This document shows positions 12,333 to 12,366 of a stretch of 12,366 nt of DNA, in pieces. Every line of letters starts with the position of its first letter. The first letter of the stretch is position 1. Under the pieces are notes generated by a model that saw nothing but the letters and a program-made list of their open reading frames with translations, ran no database searches and had not been told where the DNA came from. The position numbers and the translations under genes are program-made. The DNA comes from Limnohabitans sp. (lineage in GTDB: Bacteria; Pseudomonadota; Gammaproteobacteria; Burkholderiales; Burkholderiaceae_C): assembly GCA_015657605.1 (NCBI GenBank), contig JACDQO010000436.1, forward strand, positions 1 through 12,366, given 5' to 3'.

Positions 12333-12366
12333 AGCTTTGACACCCATCAAAAAAACGACCCTCGGG

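Noticed and set aside
12337-12342. Perfect -35 box TTGACA after dolP.
   Set aside because: The window ends before a convincing -10 element; at 17-18 bp spacing only CCTCGG is present.
1-12366. CRISPR array, insertion sequence, tRNA or rRNA gene.
   Set aside because: No regularly spaced repeats, transposase-like frame, terminal inverted repeats, cloverleaf or rRNA-like stretch was seen.

Overview
The window looks like a chromosomal segment of a betaproteobacterium of the order Burkholderiales, probably family Comamonadaceae. This rests on high G+C, the recognisable Comamonadaceae-like forms of YraN, DiaA and MetH, and an S-adenosylhomocysteine (SAH) riboswitch in front of metH. The species cannot be named from sequence alone.

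Layout. (1) Positions 1-606, minus strand: the 5' end of a methionine synthase gene (metH) that begins at the pterin-binding domain. It is preceded by a clear SAH riboswitch whose expression platform can be read directly. (2) 607-2112, minus strand: a higBA-type toxin-antitoxin module whose antitoxin is fused to an ImmA/IrrE metallopeptidase, with a perfect palindrome at its promoter. (3) 2113-2408: about 300 bp of non-coding DNA. It holds a plus-strand terminator-like hairpin (possibly a small RNA), a possible 19-codon ORF, and a strong terminator for the next operon. (4) 2409-6058, minus strand: an ABC importer of the nitrate/bicarbonate/cyanate family (binding protein, permease, ATPase) ending in cyanase, in the order cynABDS. 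(5) 6059-6218: the operon's regulatory region, with a sigma-54-like element, repeats and a palindrome. (6) 6219-8136, minus strand: a PAS-containing histidine kinase and a NarL/FixJ-type response regulator, encoded just upstream on the same strand and probably controlling the importer operon. (7) 8279-9696, plus strand: a tyrosine-phosphatase-like protein and a class II aldolase-like protein that share a 4-nt stop/start overlap. (8) 9716-12332: rsmI (minus) head-to-head with yraN-diaA-dolP (plus), the conserved housekeeping neighbourhood also known from E. coli minus lpoA.

How it works together. Regions 4-6 form a sensing, uptake and detoxification unit: the importer brings in cyanate (or nitrate), cyanase converts cyanate plus bicarbonate to ammonia and CO2, and the two-component system is the natural candidate regulator. 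Regions 1 and 8 are core metabolism and cell maintenance. Region 2 is an accessory module lying directly upstream of metH.

The items most worth a second look are the SAH riboswitch with its mutually exclusive helices, the aldolase-like protein that lacks the usual catalytic glutamate and third zinc histidine, the unusual N-terminal extension of the binding protein, the structured orphan intergenic region at 2113-2350, and the rsmI/yraN start codons that share one base. I did not find a convincing wholly new system; most of the window is recognisable.
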